Positions 34,707-39,433 of a stretch of 39,433 bases of DNA are shown here, piece by piece; within the stretch, counting starts at the first letter, position 1, and each line of letters starts with the position of its first letter. This DNA comes from Candidatus Omnitrophota bacterium. Its GTDB lineage: Bacteria > Omnitrophota > Gorgyraeia > Gygaellales > Profunditerraquicolaceae. The position numbers and the translations under genes were made by a program. The notes under the pieces were generated by a model. That model made no database searches and was not told the DNA's origin. It worked only from the letters and a program-made list of their open reading frames with translations. The stretch covers positions 1 to 39,433 of the forward strand of contig JAUYBI010000056.1 of assembly GCA_030693145.1 (NCBI GenBank), read 5' to 3'.

Positions 34707-36716
34707 ATGGAAAAAAATAATCTCATTGACGAATTTTACGCATTAGTGCAGGTTGATGACGCCGACGGCCATTACGCTCAGGATATAAAAGACAGCGATT
34801 ATTTTGGCATGCCGCTTAAGGCGATTGTTAAAGCGGAAAAAAGATTGCGCTTAAAATCAGAGCGCTGTATTGCTTATTTTTCGATGGAGTATGGCTTAGC
34901 CACCAGCTGTTACAATAAATTATCCAGCCAATTACCCCTTAATCCTTCTAACCGGGTTCCGGAAAACGCGGTTTTTTCAAATTTTCGCGTGGCGGATTAT
35001 TTCTTTGCTTTGCACCAGGATAATATTATTGACCTGCCGATTTACAGCGGAGGCTTAGGTGTTTTAGCGGGGGATACGGTGAAGACCATGGCGGACTATA
35101 AGCTTCCGGTGGCGGCCATCGGGATACTTTGGAGCTCAGGCTATTTTAGGCAGAAGTTCTGGTTTAAATATGGCCAGGCTCCCGAAAAAATGCGCTGGGA
35201 TCCGCATACCTACCCGGGGTTAATCCCTTTAAAAAACAGAATTAAGATTTCCCTTAAATCTGAAGATGTTTACTTGAGATTGTGGAAATATTATGTTTAT
35301 AGCCAGGCTCTGGATGCGGTTGTGCCTTTGATCTTGTTAGATTCTAATATCGAACCGAATAGCCAGAACGCCAGGAATTTAACGGATCAGCTTTACCGCA
35401 GTGACAATATATTCCTAAAGTTATTACAGAGGGTGATGCTGGGTTTCGGAGGAGTAAGCGCCCTAAAGGATTTAGGTTATCATATCGACACTTATCATCT
35501 GAATGAAGGGCATGCGGTTTTTGCTTTTATTGCCCAGGCCAGAGGCATGAGTAAAGATGAATTGGAAAACTTAAAAAGCAAATTTGTTTACACCTGCCAT
35601 ACTCCGGTTGAGGCCGGCCATGACCGGTTCTCTTTTGAGGATTTGAATAAAGTGCTTAAGCCGGAAGACACCGAGATTATCGAAAAATTCGGGAAAGAAC
35701 GTTCAGGGGCGGCTAATCTTACGTTGCTTTCGATGAACATTTCTTCGGCGATAAACGCGGTTTCTCACAGCCATCAGAAAGTAATGCATATTCAATTTCC
35801 GGATTATAAAGATCAAATACAATATGTGACTAACGGCGTGCACGCGTATACCTGGATGTCGCGGGGATTCCAGGAGCTTTTTAATAAATTTCCGGCAACC
35901 TTTCCTGATTTTAAAAGCAATCCGATGATCTTATCCCGGGCCACAGAACTTAAGGCGGATGCTGATTTTCGCGCGCGGTTATGGCAGGCGCATCAATCCA
36001 ATAAAACTGATTTGTGTAAATTCTTAGAGAAGTGGAAGCTGGATAAAAATATCTTTACTATCTGTTGGGCCAGGAGAATGGCGGCGTATAAGCGGCCGAG
36101 CCTTATTTTGTATGATATTAGCAGGTTAGCGCGGATTGCCGATAAAATCGGGCCTTTGCAGATTATTTTGGCCGGTAAGGCGCATCCGAATGATAATTTA
36201 GGCTTTACTTATATTAATGAGATGTTGGACAAAGTGGATAAGTTAAATGTAGATTACGATAAATTAAAAATTATTGTGCTGGAGAATTATGATATCTTTT
36301 TGGGTAAGTTACTTAGTTCCAGCGTTGATGTTTGGCTGAATAATCCTCTGCCGCCCTTTGAGGCTTCGGGGACCAGCGGAATGAAAGCGATCTTAAATGG
36401 AGTTTTACAGATGAGCACAGTTGATGGCTGGGTAGCTGAGGCAACGGACAGAAAGATGGGCGCTTTTTTTGGATATAAGAATAGCGAAGGCAGTGTAGGC
36501 AATGAATCGGATTTACATATGCCTGATGATTCCGAAGAGTTGTATCGCGCCCTGGAGGGGATGGTTAGCCTATATTATAAAACCAATAGCCGGGGGAAAG
36601 TTGATATTAACTCCGGTTGGATAGATATGATGATTGAGTGTGTTTGTGTTGCTGGGCAGTTTAACACCTATCGCATGGTTGATGAATATAAGCAGAAAAT
36701 CTGGAAGATTGCTTAG
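34707..36716 (+). CDS. glgP: Alpha-glucan (glycogen) phosphorylase, short bacterial type
   Basis: IAYFSMEYGLA...YSGGLGVLAGDTVKTMADYKLP...HLNEGHAVFAFIAQARG...FEASGTSGMKAILNGVLQMSTVDGW. Confidence 0.95.
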   Translation: MEKNNLIDEFYALVQVDDADGHYAQDIKDSDYFGMPLKAIVKAEKRLRLKSERCIAYFSMEYGLATSCYNKLSSQLPLNPSNRVPENAVFSNFRVADYFFALHQDNIIDLPIYSGGLGVLAGDTVKTMADYKLPVAAIGILWSSGYFRQKFWFKYGQAPEKMRWDPHTYPGLIPLKNRIKISLKSEDVYLRLWKYYVYSQALDAVVPLILLDSNIEPNSQNARNLTDQLYRSDNIFLKLLQRVMLGFGGVSALKDLGYHIDTYHLNEGHAVFAFIAQARGMSKDELENLKSKFVYTCHTPVEAGHDRFSFEDLNKVLKPEDTEIIEKFGKERSGAANLTLLSMNISSAINAVSHSHQKVMHIQFPDYKDQIQYVTNGVHAYTWMSRGFQELFNKFPATFPDFKSNPMILSRATELKADADFRARLWQAHQSNKTDLCKFLEKWKLDKNIFTICWARRMAAYKRPSLILYDISRLARIADKIGPLQIILAGKAHPNDNLGFTYINEMLDKVDKLNVDYDKLKIIVLENYDIFLGKLLSSSVDVWLNNPLPPFEASGTSGMKAILNGVLQMSTVDGWVAEATDRKMGAFFGYKNSEGSVGNESDLHMPDDSEELYRALEGMVSLYYKTNSRGKVDINSGWIDMMIECVCVAGQFNTYRMVDEYKQKIWKIA

Positions 36717-36769
36717 GGCCTGCCTTGACTGCCGTCAGGCAGGCGACAGGCAGGAACTTCCCCTATAGC

Positions 36770-36819
36770 TTATTAACAATAGTAGGGTGGGTTTAAACCC
36801 ACCCTACTATTGTTAATAA
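36770..36819. repeat. 50-nt perfect palindrome centred on GTTTAAAC
   Basis: TTATTAACAATAGTAGGGTGGGTTT|AAACCCACCCTACTATTGTTAATAA. Confidence 0.97.
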
Positions 36820-36856
36820 AAGTCAGCAGAGTTTATTGCAATGTCGAGGAGAAGCC

Positions 36857-37261
36857 ATGGAAGATAAGCATAGTGATCAAAACCGCCGCAAGTCTGAACG
36901 TTTGGACACGGCATTTACCCTGATCTATAGGGTAGAGAAGCCGTTGGCTTTACGCATCCAGTTGGGTTTTGCTGTTGATATTGACGCATTAATGCTTAAT
37001 TTAAGCGATTTGGGCATGGCCATTATTACCAAGCATGACCTTCCCGCGGGGACACAGCTATTCATTAAATTTAATATTATTGATTTATGTTTACAGGGTG
37101 ATGAGCGCTGGCGGCATATGGAGATGGCCGGCGAGATCGTTTCTAATACTCTCCTGCCGGATGCAAGCCATAGAATAGGCATACGGTTTGAGAGGATTTC
37201 AGATGCCGACAGGCTGGCCATAAGTAATTTTGTAAAGCGTAATAAGCTGCTCCCCGCTTAA
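36857..37261 (+). CDS. PilZ-domain protein
   Basis: RRKSERLDTAFTLIY...LMLNLSDLGMAIIT. Confidence 0.85.
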   Translation: MEDKHSDQNRRKSERLDTAFTLIYRVEKPLALRIQLGFAVDIDALMLNLSDLGMAIITKHDLPAGTQLFIKFNIIDLCLQGDERWRHMEMAGEIVSNTLLPDASHRIGIRFERISDADRLAISNFVKRNKLLPA

Positions 37262-37382
37262 CCGTTATTTGAATCAATCAATTCTTCTTCTTATATTTTT
37301 ATTGTCTTCTCATTAGAATCCGTGTATAATCTTTATTTAAGGCTGGTTTAATAAGCTTTATTTTCAATAACTTATGTATTCG

Positions 37383-37414
37383 CGCCCATGGTTCGACAGG
37401 CTCACCATCGGGCG
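37383..37414. repeat. Hairpin CGCCCATGGT-TCGACAGGCTC-ACCAT(C)GGGCG upstream of the tRNA
   Basis: 10-bp arms with one bulge. Confidence 0.7.
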
Positions 37415-37430
37415 GTTGATATTAAAATTG

Positions 37431-37504
37431 GCGCCCATAGCTCAATTGGATAGAGCACCAGCCTACGGAGCTGGTTGTTGCTGGTTCGACCCCAGCTGGG
37501 CGCA
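37431..37504 (+). tRNA. tRNA-Arg (anticodon ACG)
   Basis: Acceptor GCGCCCA/TGGGCGC, anticodon stem CCAGC-CTACGGA-GCTGG, T arm GCTGG-TTCGACC-CCAGC. Confidence 0.93.
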
Positions 37505-37524
37505 TTTTTTTTGAGGAGGCAAAA

Positions 37525-38718
37525 ATGCGCAAGCATGTTTTAATTGATTTCATGATTATGGCCATAATATTTAGCTCAGGCTGTACGCATAAAGAGATGT
37601 ATAATTCGAGCACAAACGGCGTTACGGATAATGAGATTGTCATTGGTTCTTCGGCGGCCTTAGAAGGAGAGGCGGGTTTTTTGGGTACTCAGCTAATTCA
37701 TGGCTCTTTAGCGTATCTAAATGAAATTAATGCGCAAGGGGGTATTCACGGGAGGAAGATTAGGCTGATTAGCTATGATGACCAATATGATCCGTCAAAA
37801 ACAGTTACCAATACCCAGCATTTGATCAATACAGATAAAGTTTTTGCTTTGTTTGATTATGTGGGGACCCCGACTACTGTCAAGATAATTGATCTTGTGC
37901 ACCAGGCAGAGATACCTTTGCTGGGCCTTTTCACGGGGGCCGAAGACCTAAGAACGCCGTTTAGGCCGTATATATTTAACATCAGAGATTCTTATTATGC
38001 TGAGGCAGAAGCCGCGGTCAGCTATTTTGTGGATACATTGGGCTTTAAAAAAATAGCGGTGATGTATCAGGAGGATGATTTTGGTTTAGCGGTTCTTTCG
38101 GGAATTCAGCTGGCGCTGGAAAGAAGAAATATGGCGTTGGCGGCGACAGAGACCTATGTCCGGGGGACGACGGATGTAGAAAACGCGATGCGCGCGATTA
38201 AACCCAGCGGCGCTGAAGCGGTGATGATGGTGGGGACATATCGGCCGCTGGCAAAGTTTATCAAGATAGCGCAAGATGAGGGGTTTAGCCCTTATTTTCA
38301 CTCCGTATCATTTGTTGGCCTGGAGCCATTTGCTAAAGAGCTTACGGATAAACAAAAAATAAATCCATCGGTATTGAATAAAATTATTGTCACTCAGGTG
38401 GTTCCTTCTCCTTTTTCGTTAAATTTGCCGTGCGTGAAAGAATATAGAGAATTGATAAAAAAATATTATCCGCTTGATGAGCCGAACTCCGTTGCCCTGG
38501 AAGGTTTTATAAACGCCAAAGTCATGGTCGAGGCGTTAGAAAGAGCGGGAAAGAGCTTAAGTAGAGAAAAATTTATGGGGGCACTGGAAGGAATGCATAA
38601 TTTTGATATCGGTATCGGAAAGCAGTTATCATTTGACACGCTAAATCATCAGGGTTTAAAAGGTGTTTACTACATAATCATTACGGAAAACGGGTCCTAT
38701 ATCATGGTGGGCTCCTAA
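37525..38718 (+). CDS. ABC transporter substrate-binding lipoprotein (branched-chain amino-acid/Peripla_BP_6 type)
   Basis: IVIGSSAALEGEAGFLGTQLIHGSLAYLNEINAQGGIHGRKIRLISYDDQYDPSKTVTNTQ. Confidence 0.92.
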   Translation: MRKHVLIDFMIMAIIFSSGCTHKEMYNSSTNGVTDNEIVIGSSAALEGEAGFLGTQLIHGSLAYLNEINAQGGIHGRKIRLISYDDQYDPSKTVTNTQHLINTDKVFALFDYVGTPTTVKIIDLVHQAEIPLLGLFTGAEDLRTPFRPYIFNIRDSYYAEAEAAVSYFVDTLGFKKIAVMYQEDDFGLAVLSGIQLALERRNMALAATETYVRGTTDVENAMRAIKPSGAEAVMMVGTYRPLAKFIKIAQDEGFSPYFHSVSFVGLEPFAKELTDKQKINPSVLNKIIVTQVVPSPFSLNLPCVKEYRELIKKYYPLDEPNSVALEGFINAKVMVEALERAGKSLSREKFMGALEGMHNFDIGIGKQLSFDTLNHQGLKGVYYIIITENGSYIMVGS

Positions 38719-38736
38719 AAATACGGGATAGCGAAG

Positions 38737-39433
38737 ATGAAATTATGGCTTAAAATTTTCTTAGGTATTGTTGCGGTTATACTTTTCTTATCCGCAATAA
38801 ATATATTCTTTTCCTATAAGGTGGCGGAAAATAGCCGTGTCCGGGATATGAAAACCACGGAAGTCTTATTTGCCAAAAGCCTTGCCCTTCGTTTCTTCAG
38901 GGATATAGCGGAAAATAGAAATATTAAGCTGACCGATGCTTTGTTCGAGGAAAAAAGATTAAGAGAAGAAAAAGTAGAATATATCCTGGTTTTTGACAAG
39001 AAAGGGTATTTGCTGGCTTATACTTATTTGGGTGAGATGCCTAAACAGCTCTTAAGATTGAACAATGTTTTTGACGCTAAAAATAAATACAGAATAGAGC
39101 GAATAGAAAATAAGGAAGTTAGTGTTTATGATGTAGCTGTCCCGGTAATGGAGGGTATTGCGCAGGTCGGTACTATTCATGTAGGTGTTAGACTTTCTTT
39201 CCTGCGGAGAGCTGCTAAAGCAACAGCTGAGGCATTAATTATTATATTGTTGATTTCTTCCCTCCTGGGAATCTTGGTTGCTTTGATAATAGCTAGTTTC
39301 ATCGTCAGGCCGATCAATAAACTCACAAAAGCTGCTCTGGAAATTAGCAGAGGCAATTTATCCGCAAGGATAGAGGTTAGTTCTAAAGATGAAGTAGGCA
39401 GTTTAGGGGTTGCCTTTAACCAAATGGCCCAGG
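38737..39433 (+). CDS. HAMP-containing membrane sensor (partial, runs off the window)
   Basis: MKLWLKIFLGIVAVILFLSAINIFFSY...; RPINKLTKAALEISRGNLSARIEVSSKDEVGSLGVAFNQMAQ; no stop before 39433. Confidence 0.85.
   Translation, partial: MKLWLKIFLGIVAVILFLSAINIFFSYKVAENSRVRDMKTTEVLFAKSLALRFFRDIAENRNIKLTDALFEEKRLREEKVEYILVFDKKGYLLAYTYLGEMPKQLLRLNNVFDAKNKYRIERIENKEVSVYDVAVPVMEGIAQVGTIHVGVRLSFLRRAAKATAEALIIILLISSLLGILVALIIASFIVRPINKLTKAALEISRGNLSARIEVSSKDEVGSLGVAFNQMAQ

Overview
AT-rich window from a Gram-negative bacterium. Taxonomy is not provable from sequence; the style is compatible with an uncultivated lineage such as Omnitrophota, which is only a guess. It splits into two halves. Roughly 1-23.5 kb is an accessory region of small defence- or TA-like cassettes mixed with gene fragments: a 3-gene cassette ending in a caspase-like protein; an excisionase-like HTH plus DUF1016 nuclease; a second DUF1016; RhuM; Bro-N and DinD-like genes; DUF2130 pieces; a tripartite HipBST-like TA system; and a PLD-family protein. 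Roughly 23.6-39.4 kb is more ordinary: a GAF histidine kinase and receiver, a MarR-TolC-MFP-RND efflux operon, type IV pilin-like genes, RRM plus Smr-like genes, alpha-glucan phosphorylase, PilZ, tRNA-Arg, an ABC substrate-binding protein, and a partial HAMP sensor. The strongest unexplained signal is a family of hairpin elements (GGGACGGTTCTATTTTT...AAAAATAGAACCGTCCC). Some are intergenic and carry a nested 28-bp palindrome AGTAGnnnnnGTTTAAACnnnnnCTACT with compensatory variation. Others sit in frame inside coding sequences: the N-termini of TolC and the RND adaptor, and the middle of the PLD protein. Other leads are a ~75-bp leader repeated upstream of three unrelated accessory genes, palindromes at the same domain junction of both DUF1016 genes, a group II intron D5-like remnant, and a GC-rich multi-hairpin island.
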